DNA from: Tethya wilhelma
Lineage: Eukaryota; Porifera; Demospongiae; Tethyida; Tethyidae
Direction of reading: 5' to 3'
Assembly (NCBI GenBank): GCA_964030475.1
Contig: CAXIPT010000008.1
Coordinates: forward strand, 5,356,465 to 5,420,464
Length of the DNA stretch: 64,000 nucleotides
The position numbers were made by a program, and so were the translations under genes. The notes beneath the pieces were generated by a model. The model ran no database searches, was not told the DNA's origin, and saw only the letters and a list, made by a program, of their open reading frames with translations. Shown here in pieces: positions 11,901 to 22,238 of this stretch. Position 1 is the stretch's first letter; every line of letters starts with the position of its first letter.

Positions 11901-12314
11901 TGATAGTTCTCAGGGTTACGATTGATTAGGCTCCGATAGAGCTGTCCAGCATCAGCCAGGTTGCCCTGCTCCATGAAGACAGAAGCTACAGGTACAACAG
12001 AAAGAGAGAGTAATGATCCATTAATTCCTAACCTACCTTGGATTAACACAAACAAATTAATTGATATTGAAATAGGCCCCTTTGATGTTTGTATAATGGT
12101 TTGAACAGCTTCTTTGATGTGGTTAGAATGGAAAGCTTTTATCTTCAACCACCCTTCAGCTCACCTTTGGTCTCGGTGACAAATAAAATGTCACAAATCT
12201 TTGATTCAAAGTTCCTGATATGAGCCAGTGCCTCGTTCTTCATGCCTCCCTCCAACATCAGCATCACCTCAAAGAGCACCATCTCAGAGAACTCATAGTC
12301 TGGGTTAGTCTAGG

Positions 12315-12371
<57 letters not shown>

Positions 12372-13371
12372 CAATCTTGAGTTGTAAGGACACACACACA
12401 CACAAGTTGGTCAAATCTGTTTTCCCTCTAAACCACAGTCAGTTTTCAATGGTAGTATTACAGATTGGGAAAGCTTTTGGTCGTGTATTTTCACATACTT
12501 TGACACGTACAAATAAAATATTATTCCCCTCTACATTACAACAGTTTTGACACAGTCGTGGGACCCTGTCCAAACTCCGCCCACCTGTGACGTCGTTGTC
12601 CTCCTGTACTCTCCCATCACCTTCAGCGCCATGGTGTAGTCCTTGAGGAGGAGGTAGGAGAGGGAGTAACCAACCCACGAGCTGCGCTGAGCAGGGCGAG
12701 CCTTGAGCAGCTGGTAACGAGTGTCCTAGCAACAGATATTGACATATCATCACAGCAATAGCTACCTATATCATGTGATGATCATGTGATCTATTCACAC
12801 TCACTCTGAAGCCCTCGAGGTCTCTCATTTGGATCTGCAGTAGGGAGAGGTCTCGGAGAATCTGGACATTGTCCCTCTCCCATTTTAGAGCATTACGATA
12901 GCACTTTATAGCTTCATCGTATTTCTTGTCGGAGCGTTGGAGGAGTCCAAAGACATGCCAGCAGACATGACTCCTGAGATCATTCTTTAACCCTTTTCTC
13001 ACTAGTTCGTATGCCTCATCTTTACGGCCCATGCAATTCATGATTAACCCCTTCATAGCCAGAGTTTCTGCAGTAGTGACACACACACACACACACAATA
13101 ATTATTGTAGGAGCAGCTGATAAGAAACCACACACCCCTGCCCACACAAATACCTCCATGCTCACTGAACTTGGGGTTGCTCAGAATCTGTCTGGCAAAC
13201 TTGAGGCCATTCTTATACTGCTTGCACTCGTAGCAACGCTGGCAATGGGTGAGAGGAGTATTTGAGAGTCTTGAATGCCACACGGTGTGATCAAACAAAA
13301 CTTACCACTATCTTTTTGAAAATGCCAGCCTCCTTAGGTGCCAACTTCTGGCTCTGAGCCGATGCTGACAT
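8932..13371 (-). CDS. NAA15: NatA N-terminal acetyltransferase auxiliary subunit NAA15 (TPR protein)
   Basis: Ribosome-anchoring scaffold of the NatA complex that binds the catalytic subunit NAA10 and acetylates N-termini co-translationally. The start at 13371 reads [20 protein letters not shown]. Following exons carry [58 protein letters not shown] and [12 protein letters not shown], all near-identical to the family's N-terminal TPR array. Later exons ([51 protein letters not shown]) keep the family order to the C-terminus. The tail is a low-complexity PPPPKEPP and Ser/Thr-rich stretch ending SASV. About 17 exons with short introns. Divergent from RNF121. Confidence 0.94.
12317..12368. repeat. 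(GA)n microsatellite at a NAA15 3' splice site
   Basis: In the NAA15 transcript this is (CT)n followed by CCCCCTAG at the exon border at 12309, so the repeat is the polypyrimidine tract. Confidence 0.9.
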
Positions 13372-13722
13372 GGTATGGCCTCACACAGAGGGTCTGATTT
13401 CACACACAAATAACAGATAAATTCAACTCCTTTCACTTCCGATGGCGCTCCCTCGTTGCACACACACACATACCCAGCGGTAAACTGCTACGATCTGCCA
13501 ATCTCGCTCAGGACTGGTCCTCCAGGGTGGGAAAATCGTCTTGTCGGGTTGCTCAGCTGAAAAGATTTGCAGTGCACGTGGAATAGCAGTTGCACGTGAT
13601 CGGTTTGGATGGGTATGTTCTGGTAAAGGGTCGTCAATGGTAAAAGCTCGCTCGGCTTATTATCGGTAAAAGGTCGTCAATAACTCGTGCTTTATAAATC
13701 AACAGAAGTAGAGCTTGGCATC
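13372..13722. promoter_or_regulatory. Divergent promoter region NAA15 / RNF121
   Basis: 351 bp between start codons. It contains two near copies of GGTAAAAGCTCG / GGTAAAAGGTCGTCAA (about 13620-13680) and two CACGTG-core elements (about 13575 and 13593). The repeated GGTAAAAGG.CGTCAATAA units are the most distinctive element. Confidence 0.5.
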
Positions 13723-14370
13723 ATGGAAGAGGCTGGCACGGCTGAAGTAGCCATTGGAGACGAACATCACACGATTAAAGTAAGCCATCTTAGTCAAATC
13801 GTGTGCACACACAGCACTGGTAGCGATCTACAGTCGTTTAATATTCCAATTAAAGCTCACAGCTGTGTCCCACCCACCCACTCCAGGTGGCTGCTGTGAA
13901 TACCCCCATTGACTGGGACAAGGTGGAATGGAGCAAGTTCAGTCCTCAGGAAGCTCATCGAATGAGGCATCGAATGATTGAAGAGAAGCACCGCGGCCAT
14001 GACCTGATGCACGCCGAGATGATTCTCATTCTCTTTGGCTCCATAATGGCCGCCCAGATCCTCCTGTTTCTATGGCGACAGAAGTACCACCGGTCCTATC
14101 AAACGGTGACTCTGTTTGGACTGTGGGTCATCCCGATGGTGTTTTGTGTGAGGCTGTTTTTCTGGAGGATGATCTTGGTGTGGGCTCTCTTCTCTGTCAT
14201 CACTGTGTTCGTCATGTACAAGGCAACCAGGAGGAAGATCAGCGTCTACACCCCAAGGTAGGAGAAATGTACTCCTGGAATTAGACTTTCAATGATGATA
14301 ATGATGGTACACATGCATCAACTGACTTTCTAACTTTTATACTGGTGGCTCAAATTGCACATTCAATCTC

Positions 14371-14415
<45 letters not shown>

Positions 14416-14784
14416 CACACAATCTCCAGACTTGTCTATCGGTGGTTTCTCTTCATCTACCAGGCCACCTATGTCCTGGGGATCGTGGGCTACGTCATTC
14501 TCCTCCTGATGTTCACGGGGTTGGGGCTGGTCCTCCCCCTCAATCCTGACACCATCATGGAGACGGGGGTCACACTCGTCTTCTACGGTGTCTACTTTGG
14601 AGTGATGGGCAGAGACTGTGCTGAGCTGTGTGTGGACTATATGGCAGCTGGAATGACAGTAAGATCAGATGGGTTCATTTAGAAGACACTAACTGAGTCA
14701 CTTTTGGACTTTTGTAACATTTCTATTACGTATTCTGGTTGCTAGGTAGCATTATCATACCTAGATTTCACTTGGAAGGTTCCT

Positions 14785-14853
<69 letters not shown>

Positions 14854-15343
14854 GTACACTGCCTCTGGGAAGTCTCTTCCTAAACTGGAACTATCTAAAG
14901 ACATGTGTGCTGTGTGTGGTCAGAGGATACATCTCTCCACAGCTGACAGCCCAGAGCCAACGGAGAGAACCTACAGACTCACTTGTAATCATTTGTATCC
15001 TCACAAACAAACAAACAAACAAGCACCACATCTACTGGAGTGTTCTGTTGATGTACTTGAAACAGAAAGCTATTGCCAAACAGTAGCTGTTGTTTTCTTA
15101 ACCAACCTCTATCATTTCAGATTCCATGAGTTCTGTATTCGAGGTTGGTGCATCGTCGGCAAGAAACAGATCTGTCCTTACTGTCAGGAGAAGGTTGATT
15201 TGAAACGAATGTTCAAAAATCCTTGGCAGAAGCCTCACATGTTGTTTGGGCAGCTGCTGGACTTTATACGCTACTTTGTTGTTTGGTTACCAATCATTTT
15301 ATTAGCAGTGCAGGGGGTGTACTACGCCTTCAATTTAGAATGA
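13723..15343 (+). CDS. RNF121: RING-finger multi-pass membrane E3 ligase RNF121/RNF175
   Basis: ER/Golgi multi-pass membrane RING protein implicated in quality control of membrane proteins. Exons 13723-13779, 13887-14257, 14430-14658, 14855-14994 and 15121-15343. The protein begins acidic, then HRGHDLMHAEMILIL enters the first membrane span. Further hydrophobic spans include LFGLWVIPMVFCVRLFF, MILVWALFSVITVFVMY and two in exon 3. The RING region runs CAVCGQ, TCNHLFHEFCIRGWC, CPYCQEKVDLKRMF. The C-terminal WQKPHMLFGQLLDFIRYFVV segment matches the family to the last residues. Intron 3 is mostly (CA)n and intron 4 ends in (CT)n. Confidence 0.95.
14788..14851. repeat. (CT)n microsatellite acting as polypyrimidine tract in RNF121
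   Basis: More than thirty CT units end in TAG at the 3' splice site before 14855. A (CA)n run at ~14374-14420 fills the preceding intron. Confidence 0.95.
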
Positions 15344-15437
15344 TGGTGTATTATGACATTGAAAATCAAAAACAGGTTATTAAAATTACATCATAATGAC
15401 ATCATGTGGATGAAAGTGAAAATAATGCCAATAGAAT

Positions 15438-16712
15438 TTATATATCGCTAGTTCTCTGTCTTATTTGAGGTCTACCACCAGTTCTTTTCTTGAAACTGAA
15501 ACTCTTAAACCCAGTCCTACCCTCTGAGGATGTAGACAAGTTCTCTCCATCGTTCAATCCAGAAAGCGTCTTTTCTCTAATTTGCATTACATCATCCTGT
15601 GCTCCCTCTTCCTCGTCTGATGAACCCTCGTCTTTCTTGTGGTCCTCCTTCGACAGTTCTTCCGTTCCTTCATCCTCCCTCTCTGCCACGCTCACGGTGG
15701 TCCAGGCTCCGTAAGGATTAGCGTTCCTCTTTGGTGGTTGGTGGGTGTCCCTAGGCTCTACACCAGCTTGCCCCGCCCCTCGCTTCTGGCCGGCAGCTGT
15801 GCTGCTGGACTTGTGAACAGAAGTCTCTTCCTCTCTCTCAGAACCATCGCCAGTAGCTGCAGGTGTGTAGGGGTGTGGCTGCTGGAGGGTCTGAGAGGAC
15901 GATTGCTGGTGATCATAGTCAGCTGGTACCTCCCACTGAGACACTGTGCAAATAATTATGAATAGAGCAAATTTGATTTTCACTGTTAGCACACAGCACC
16001 CACGCACCACCCACAATACCCATCAGCTGCCTACAATCCATTACCTCCAGTTGCTGTGTTGTAATAGTAAGTATAGCCTTCAGGAGACGTAAACTGCTGC
16101 CACGTTGGTTGCTGCTCTTTCTTCTTCTTCAATTCCTTCACCTTCTTTTCAATGTTCTCCTGGATCTTCTGTTTGATTTCATCTTGCTCCTGCTGCAACT
16201 GCTGCTGCCTCTGGAGGGCCACACTGGCAGGTGTCTCTGGGCCCTCCTGGCCATTCACTTGCTGAGCTATTTTAGCTCGACTTGCTTCTTGTACGCTAGC
16301 CTCGCCATAAGCCACTGCCAAGTCCTTCTCGTAGGCTTGAATGGCAGCTTGTTCGATGGCTGCTAACATCTTGGCCGTCTTTTGCTGGTCCTTTTCATTC
16401 TCAACGTGTTTGGCTCTCGCCTGCCTCAACTGCTTCTTGACATTCTCCTGATGTCGCCTGCCACTCTCGTGGAAGTCTATACTCTACAGTGACACAGACA
16501 TAATCAATACAACGTCATGCATGACTCCATTAACTGTTTTGTGGTGTGAGTGACTATAAATATATTCAGATTTACAATCTTATTGTCTCCAAACCAGCAC
16601 TTGCACACTTCACAGAATTTTCTTGGGTTTGACTTCCAATAATCAGCCCTGCAAAAGAGACCAACTCATTACAAGCAACAACTCACAACTTCAATCACAA
16701 CTTTGCTTACAT
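15438..16712 (-). CDS. WBP4: Spliceosomal WW-domain protein WBP4/FBP21
   Basis: U1-type zinc-finger and WW protein of the spliceosome. The initiator codon is split by the first intron: exon 1 ends ..AT at 16711 before GTAAGC and exon 2 (16576-16648) begins G, giving M-ADYWKSNPRKFCEVCKCWF. The zinc finger is C..C in exon 2 and H (DFHESGRRH) in exon 3. Then comes a long charged coiled coil and one WW domain (TWQQFTSPEGYTYYYNTATG..QWEVP); vertebrate orthologues have two. The C-terminal exon is Ser/Asp/Glu-rich and ends with the conserved FSFKKRTGGRPQIRQR tail. Divergent from SUMO across 119 bp. Confidence 0.92.
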
Positions 16713-16831
16713 TTTTCTTCTTGATGGCCTACGGTGCGCTTTAATTAGAAACCGGCGCACGTGACTTCCAAGAAATTGCCGCGAATTCAGTCCCTATCTG
16801 TCTCTGCCGCCAGTCAAGAGCCTCTCCCGCC
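16713..16831. promoter_or_regulatory. Divergent promoter region WBP4 / SUMO
   Basis: 119 bp between start codons. It contains TTAATTAGAA next to an inverted GGTGCGC / GGCGCAC pair and a CACGTG-core E-box (~16731-16763), then a GC-rich CTGCCGCC stretch. The WBP4 5'UTR starts inside it. Confidence 0.6.
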
Positions 16832-17307
16832 ATGTCTGATGACAAAAAGGTATGCAATGGCGCCATTTAAACCTCTCTCTGTGTTCATTGTCCGTCTTCT
16901 TTCAGCCTGAAGTGAAACCAGACGTCCCAGCTGAGACTGAGCACATCAACCTGAAGGTCACTGGCTCTGTGAGTGAACTAATGAGATTATCTTTGTCCTT
17001 TCAGTTTCACAGTATTTGTGTGTTTTTCTCTCTCTCAAACCAGGATGGCTCTGTGGTCCATTTCAAGATTAAAAAGAACACCCAGCTGAAGAAGCTCATG
17101 CAGGCGTACTGCGATAGACAAGGCTTTCAAATCAACACCATTAGGTTCATGTTTGATGGAAACCCCATAGCCTCGGACTCCACACCGTTGGAGGTATGTT
17201 GGTGGGGGTTATTTAGAATCAATTATCTATTGGTCTTATCTGTGCAGCTTGAAATGGAAGACGACGACACAATTGAAGTATTCCAGCAACAAACTGGTGG
17301 GCATTAA
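16832..17307 (+). CDS. SUMO: SUMO small ubiquitin-like modifier
   Basis: Ubiquitin-like modifier conjugated to lysines of nuclear proteins. Four exons (16832-16849, 16906-16968, 17044-17193, 17248-17307) give a 96-residue precursor. It has a flexible N-terminus with a SUMO-chain type acceptor (VKPD), the core [40 protein letters not shown], and the C-terminal QQTGGH. The diglycine is followed by a single His that SUMO proteases would remove. The VKPD site and overall sequence are nearer SUMO-2/3 than SUMO-1, though invertebrates usually have one SUMO. Confidence 0.97.
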
Positions 17308-17669
17308 TTAGAACACCCACACCCTCTCTGTCCTTTCTAGTACATGTACTGTATATGTGCACATCTTATGCATTTATTAATGTCCACTCGTACATATGTC
17401 ATCAGCGAAATCAGTGCTCTTTAATTAACATAGTTTTGTTCTTTTTTTGATTGCTGTACACATTGCATGTCATATTATTAATTATTTACTTTTTGTATCA
17501 TAGTACCTAGGACAATTAATGCCAACTCTCCTATTTACACCACATTTCTATGACTGTGGCTGCATATGCTTTTGTTTTTCTCTTTCTTTCTCAACAAGTT
17601 GGAAGTTATTTCAGAAAGTGCATGAGATATGACAAGAATTAATGAAAGTGAAGGCTAAGCCAGTTGTTG
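17308..17669. other. 3' flank between SUMO and MRPL22
   Basis: AT-rich untranslated sequence between convergent genes. A GGGCATTAATTAGAA motif overlaps the SUMO stop codon (17299-17314). Nothing else is supported. Confidence 0.6.
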
Positions 17670-18594
17670 TCATAGTGAGTTAGGGATTGTTCTTGGTCCT
17701 GCGAGAATCAGTTTCCTTGTCTTCCTGCTCTTGTGGTCCTCAATGTTCCTCTTCTTCTTCGGCGGCCTCCCCTCCCTCAGCACAAGGAAGTAGTGGGCGT
17801 AATATTTGTGCATCTCTCCAAACATTCCCTTCCCGTGGTAACGGATCCTCTTGAGGTACGTCCCCTTGCCAACGTATGATTTAGCTGAAACAAGAGAATT
17901 ATTTTAAAAGACAACAGAGCAGGAATCAATGAAGGTTTCGGGGAACTTACCGACCCAGAGGTTCAGTGGGTGGACTCCATGTATATTTACAGCTTTACGC
18001 TGTGTATCCAGTAGCGTCTGCACATCAAGTGTGTACCACCATTCACACAACACTCATAATTATCTATCTCAAACTGCCTACCATTTCAACAAACTTTCCC
18101 GCCTTTTTCTCACAAAACTGGACCTGTGCTAGTGCATCACCAATGCTCATTCTCCTAATCTACACATCATCAAGACAGATGCCATTAACACACATCAACA
18201 GCAAGACAAAGACCACTCACTAGCTTTGCAACCAGGTTGAGTTTCATCGGACTTGTCTTGACTTGCCGAAGACACCCATAAAACTCCTAATATTACATAA
18301 ACTGATGAGTGGATCATTCCAGCTGCAGCTAGCTAGTCCATATGCCATCTTACTCTTGGTTCAGACTCAGTAGTCTCCCCTTCAACTGAAGGAGCCACAG
18401 ATGTGAGCCTGGTTTGCTGAGTCAGCAGTGATGGAGCCACTGTCCTGCAAAAACAATATACACAGGCATCCTTAAACTATTTTAGCAGCTACCTAATATC
18501 TTCATACAGTCCCACACCTCTCAATCCACCCATGAGGTTTGGCCAATGGACATCTGGCAAGAGAGAAGAGCTTAGACAACAGCTTCTTGGCCAT
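17670..18594 (-). CDS. MRPL22: Mitochondrial large ribosomal subunit protein uL22m
   Basis: Component of the mitochondrial 39S subunit lining the exit tunnel. The start at 18594 gives MAKKLLSKLFSLARC, a basic amphipathic presequence-like N-terminus. Further exons read TVAPSLLTQQTRL, VKTSPMKLNLVAKL, RRMSIGDALAQVQFCEKKAG, and last YLKRIRYHGKGMFGEMHKYY ending in RTIPNSL. LKRIRYHG.G..G.M and the short C-terminal tail match uL22m. About six exons. The start lies 183 bp downstream of the 3' end of the fusion gene on the same strand. Confidence 0.88.
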
Positions 18595-18777
18595 TGTAAT
18601 TTGTCACGTGGGTATTCTTATCCTATTACAAGTACAAGTGTCGACCGCTTACCATGCAAACATCTCTGTAGAAGAGGTTTTCATCTTATCTCACATTAAA
18701 TCTTGCACAGAAGCAATAATAAAACTATACATAATCATTCAAAAATAATAAACAGGTCTTTATATTTGTCCTACGTT

Positions 18778-21729
18778 CTAGGGGATAGAAATGATGACCT
18801 TCCCTCTGGTGTGGCCTCCTTCAACGTGCTTGAATCCAGCTACAATCTCATCCATTGAATACACCGCATCTATTAGAGGACGGACTTCCCCTCTCTCCAC
18901 CATCTCACGGACTTCTTCCAGAGCCTCTCCACTTGTTTCAGCGATGGAGTAGTAAAAGGATCGTCCAAGGAAGAGATGGTTTGTGATGACCTTGTATCGG
19001 TAGAACCAGGAGTAGACCAGCCCTCCTAGCAACCCTCCCAGCTTGGTGACAAAGAACATGAAGGGAGAGATGAGGCTAACGTACTTGGCACCACCATACC
19101 ACTTGAGGACACTCATGGATCTCTTCTCGTAGCCAAATCCAACCACGTCCAAGACAACATCGTATCCTTGGAGTTTTTCCTCAAAATTTTCCTCAGTATA
19201 GTCGATCACTATGTCTGCTCCTAGAGACTTGGCTAGTTTGACGTTGTCTGTTGAGCAAGTAGTAGCGACTTGTGCTCCCCAGGCCTTCAGGAGCTGGATG
19301 GCAAAGGATCCAACGCCACCGGTCCCAGCATGAACCAGTACTTTCTTTCCTCGCGTGTTGTAACGGTTGAGGCCGGCATTCTTCACCAGTGCTGTCCAAG
19401 TGGAGACAGCCACCCAAGGAAGACAGGCAGCTTCTTTGTGGTCAACATTACTAGGCTTGAAAGCCACATCTGTCTCGTCCACTGCCACCAGCTGAGTGTG
19501 TCCCCCTTGACGGGTAGAAGGCAGTGCGGCGTACACTTGATCACCAGGGAAGAATTTTGTTACATTTTCCCCAACAGCTACCACTTCACCGGAGCAATCC
19601 CGACCGAGAATGAGAGGGAAGAAACTCTTACGAGTGAACCTGCTCATCTTCTGCAGCAACGGAGCACCATATCCCATCTTCAGTCGTAGGTCAAGAGGGT
19701 TGATAGAAGCAGCATGGACACGAATGAGGACATCCTTTGGGCCAAACTCTCCCACGTGTTTTGGAGCGATCTTCAAATCTCCTCCGAATTCCTCCAGCAA
19801 GATGGCCTTGTGTCTGGAAGTGCTCTGGATATCAGGTTGTGGAGCTCTAGCACGGAGAGCATTGATGATCATAAAGGCACCAAATCCAACAGCACCAGCT
19901 TTGAACAGCGACAGCTCAGCATTATTGAAAAGGAGGAATGTAACACCAAACCTTGTGAAGAGGTTGATCAACAAGGTGTTGAAAGGATCTCTTTGTTTGG
20001 GCTTGTAGCTAACGACAGGTGGTCGTATTCGTTTGGGAGCTGAATCTCCAAGCACGGTGGACACTATCTTCTCAGCTTGTACGTTGCTAGGCTGGTAGTC
20101 TCCTCTCCAGGCAACCACACCATCAGGACGGACCAGGAAGTACTTGCGATCGTAAACACTTGTGATTTCAGGAGTTGGGTCGAAGCGGTAGCTACTGACG
20201 GGGACTCCTCTCGTTTGGAGTGCCTCCTTGAGAGCTTTCAGGTCAGTCTCTATCCCACCGATGATCAGGACGACAAATGTCCTACCAAACAGGTCAAGGA
20301 TTGACTCTTGACCTGGGACAACAATGTGTGGTGCTCGGCAACCAGGGAGGGAGGAGCCAGTGAACCTTCCCTTGGACTGGGGACAGAGTACGACATCACC
20401 ATGTTCATCTAACTCGTGCATGATGATGTTGGAACTGGAATACTGGAATCCCAGGATGAGCTCGTTGCCGGGATTTAACGCACCTTCCAAGAAATTTGCC
20501 AAAAAGGAAACAATGTAGCGACCGATTGGATTGGAGACAATAAAGTTCCTGAATGCCACAGTGGATGGATCCACTATCCCACGACCAAGATACATAGCGA
20601 AATTCAAAGTGGAGTGCACAAGAGGTCGACGCTCCACCTGGTAGGCATCCAGCAGGTGTGGTCCGCCATATCCCCTGAGGAGGGCCTCCAGCTTCCATGA
20701 GAGGTCAGCCACGTCACCGATGCCAGTGTTCAACCCCAGACCCCCAGCAGGGAGCCACTGGTGAGCACTGTCTCCAGCAAAGATGATGCGATCTTCACGG
20801 AACTTGGTCGACATGAGAGCGTGCACATTGTACCTTGAGGCTGTCATGACTGTGAAGGCTACTCCTTCTCCGATGATATGCTCAACCATTCCACTTGCAT
20901 CTTTTACTCGTGCATCCAGCTCTTCATCGGGCGTGGTAGGGGGAAAGAAACTGTGAACAACGAATTCTCCTTTCTTGTTGAGCAAAATCATGAAGCCAAA
21001 CACCTCACCTGTGAAGACTAAAGCAAAGCCTGCCTTATCCTCCCTCCTCAGGTGAGCATAGAGGTCAGGTGAGGAGAACACAATGCTAACAGCTCGTCCA
21101 ACAACAAACTCCCCAAATGTATGAAGTTTGAGCTTAGATCGAGTTGGGCTAGAGCCACCATCACAGGCGACCACGTACTTGGCCTTGAAGACTTGCTCCT
21201 GGGAAGGTGTCCCCCCAACAGGAATGGCTCTCACAGTGACCCCCTCGTCATCCTGATCCAGAGAGGTCACTTCAACCCCCCAGTGCATCTTAACAACGTC
21301 ACTTGTCGTTTCCAAGTGCTCCTTAATGACTGGCTCTGACATGCTCTGAGGGATAAATATTGGGGCCACCACTGACGCCCCAATATGATAGAAGGGGAAG
21401 CTCTTGTCTGTGTTTCCATCAAGGATCTCTTGTCTGGAGGCAAATTTCAACCAGAAAATCTGTTTCCCATTCACCACCTTGGTGCACCCATACATGTTGA
21501 AATGCATGTCAGCAGGGTATGCATCATCTTGTAGCTTCTTCTGGAGTCCTAGTCTTCTAAAGTGTTCCATTGTGCGAGAGTTGAGAGCTATAGCTTTGGC
21601 AAGATCAGATGTGGTGGGTTTCTTCTCCAGAAGGATGGTCTTGATGCCTCTATAGGAGAGCTCAGCAGCCATTGTGAGGCCCACAGGCCCTCCTCCGATC
21701 ACCAACACCTCGGCTTCTTCAGTGGCCAT
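18778..21729 (-). CDS. Fusion: FAD-dependent aromatic-type monooxygenase + thioredoxin-like domain + RTN4IP1-like quinone oxidoreductase
   Basis: Single-exon frame of 983 residues. Residues ~1-400 are a PheA/TfdB-type (UbiH-like fold) FAD monooxygenase: VIGGGPVGLTMAAEL (GxGxxG), ACDGGSSPTRS (DG motif), IIFAGDSAHQWLPAGGLGLN (GD motif). Residues ~440-575 resemble the thioredoxin-like C-terminal domain of such hydroxylases (PGCRAPH, LVRPDGVVAWRG). Residues ~595-640 are hydrophobic. Residues ~645-983 are a zinc-free MDR oxidoreductase closest in character to mitochondrial RTN4IP1: GRDCSGEVVAVGENV and the NAD(P)H site VHAGTGGVGSFAIQLLKAWG. In animals RTN4IP1 supports coenzyme Q synthesis, so a hydroxylase partner is suggestive but unproven. 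Intronless among spliced genes, so possible retrogene or transfer. Confidence 0.88.
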   Translation of the reverse strand: MATEEAEVLVIGGGPVGLTMAAELSYRGIKTILLEKKPTTSDLAKAIALNSRTMEHFRRLGLQKKLQDDAYPADMHFNMYGCTKVVNGKQIFWLKFASRQEILDGNTDKSFPFYHIGASVVAPIFIPQSMSEPVIKEHLETTSDVVKMHWGVEVTSLDQDDEGVTVRAIPVGGTPSQEQVFKAKYVVACDGGSSPTRSKLKLHTFGEFVVGRAVSIVFSSPDLYAHLRREDKAGFALVFTGEVFGFMILLNKKGEFVVHSFFPPTTPDEELDARVKDASGMVEHIIGEGVAFTVMTASRYNVHALMSTKFREDRIIFAGDSAHQWLPAGGLGLNTGIGDVADLSWKLEALLRGYGGPHLLDAYQVERRPLVHSTLNFAMYLGRGIVDPSTVAFRNFIVSNPIGRYIVSFLANFLEGALNPGNELILGFQYSSSNIIMHELDEHGDVVLCPQSKGRFTGSSLPGCRAPHIVVPGQESILDLFGRTFVVLIIGGIETDLKALKEALQTRGVPVSSYRFDPTPEITSVYDRKYFLVRPDGVVAWRGDYQPSNVQAEKIVSTVLGDSAPKRIRPPVVSYKPKQRDPFNTLLINLFTRFGVTFLLFNNAELSLFKAGAVGFGAFMIINALRARAPQPDIQSTSRHKAILLEEFGGDLKIAPKHVGEFGPKDVLIRVHAASINPLDLRLKMGYGAPLLQKMSRFTRKSFFPLILGRDCSGEVVAVGENVTKFFPGDQVYAALPSTRQGGHTQLVAVDETDVAFKPSNVDHKEAACLPWVAVSTWTALVKNAGLNRYNTRGKKVLVHAGTGGVGSFAIQLLKAWGAQVATTCSTDNVKLAKSLGADIVIDYTEENFEEKLQGYDVVLDVVGFGYEKRSMSVLKWYGGAKYVSLISPFMFFVTKLGGLLGGLVYSWFYRYKVITNHLFLGRSFYYSIAETSGEALEEVREMVERGEVRPLIDAVYSMDEIVAGFKHVEGGHTRGKVIISIP

Positions 21730-22238
21730 ACTTCAGCTTGCTGTTTATTATAATAAAAGTTAATTATAACAGGGTTATTTATCAAAACACAAAAATTAAT
21801 GAAGATAATTAATTTTGGGCTCATAAATTTATGCTTTATATAGCTTTACTCACCACTTTTTGATGATTTCTTTCTTAGCAGAATATATGGCAGCAGCAGT
21901 TAGTAGTAAGTTTCAATGGATTAATAGCACCGAGAAGAACCAGTTTTTATGGCACACAGATCGAGGCAGCACAGCGCAGGCAGGCAAGCAACTGACACGT
22001 CACAATGAACCACGTTGCACCTAGTGTGAAAAGAAACCGCACCAGAGATGACGAAATTCATATGCTTTTGTTGTGATTGCCGCAAAGGTCGTTAATTGCC
22101 ATGTAAATTGTCAGTACATAAACACATATATACCTTTGCACAGACAGAGTAAGTGTTAAGAATTAATACAAGCACTATATACATGTAGTACTATTCAATG
22201 CCTACTGCTACAATAACACTTCACACTATTAAAAATTG
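21730..22238. other. Intergenic region upstream of the fusion gene
   Basis: AT-rich sequence between the start of the fusion gene and the 3' end of NuMA, both on the minus strand. It should hold the fusion promoter. No gene or RNA is seen. Confidence 0.55.

Noticed and set aside
18778..21729. Bacterial contamination as source of the intronless 983-codon frame
   Set aside because: The RTN4IP1-like half is of eukaryotic type and the gene is flanked closely by spliced animal genes; transfer or retroposition of part remains possible.
19270..21753. Several plus-strand frames opposite the fusion gene
   Set aside because: Short shadows of the minus-strand coding sequence without family similarity.
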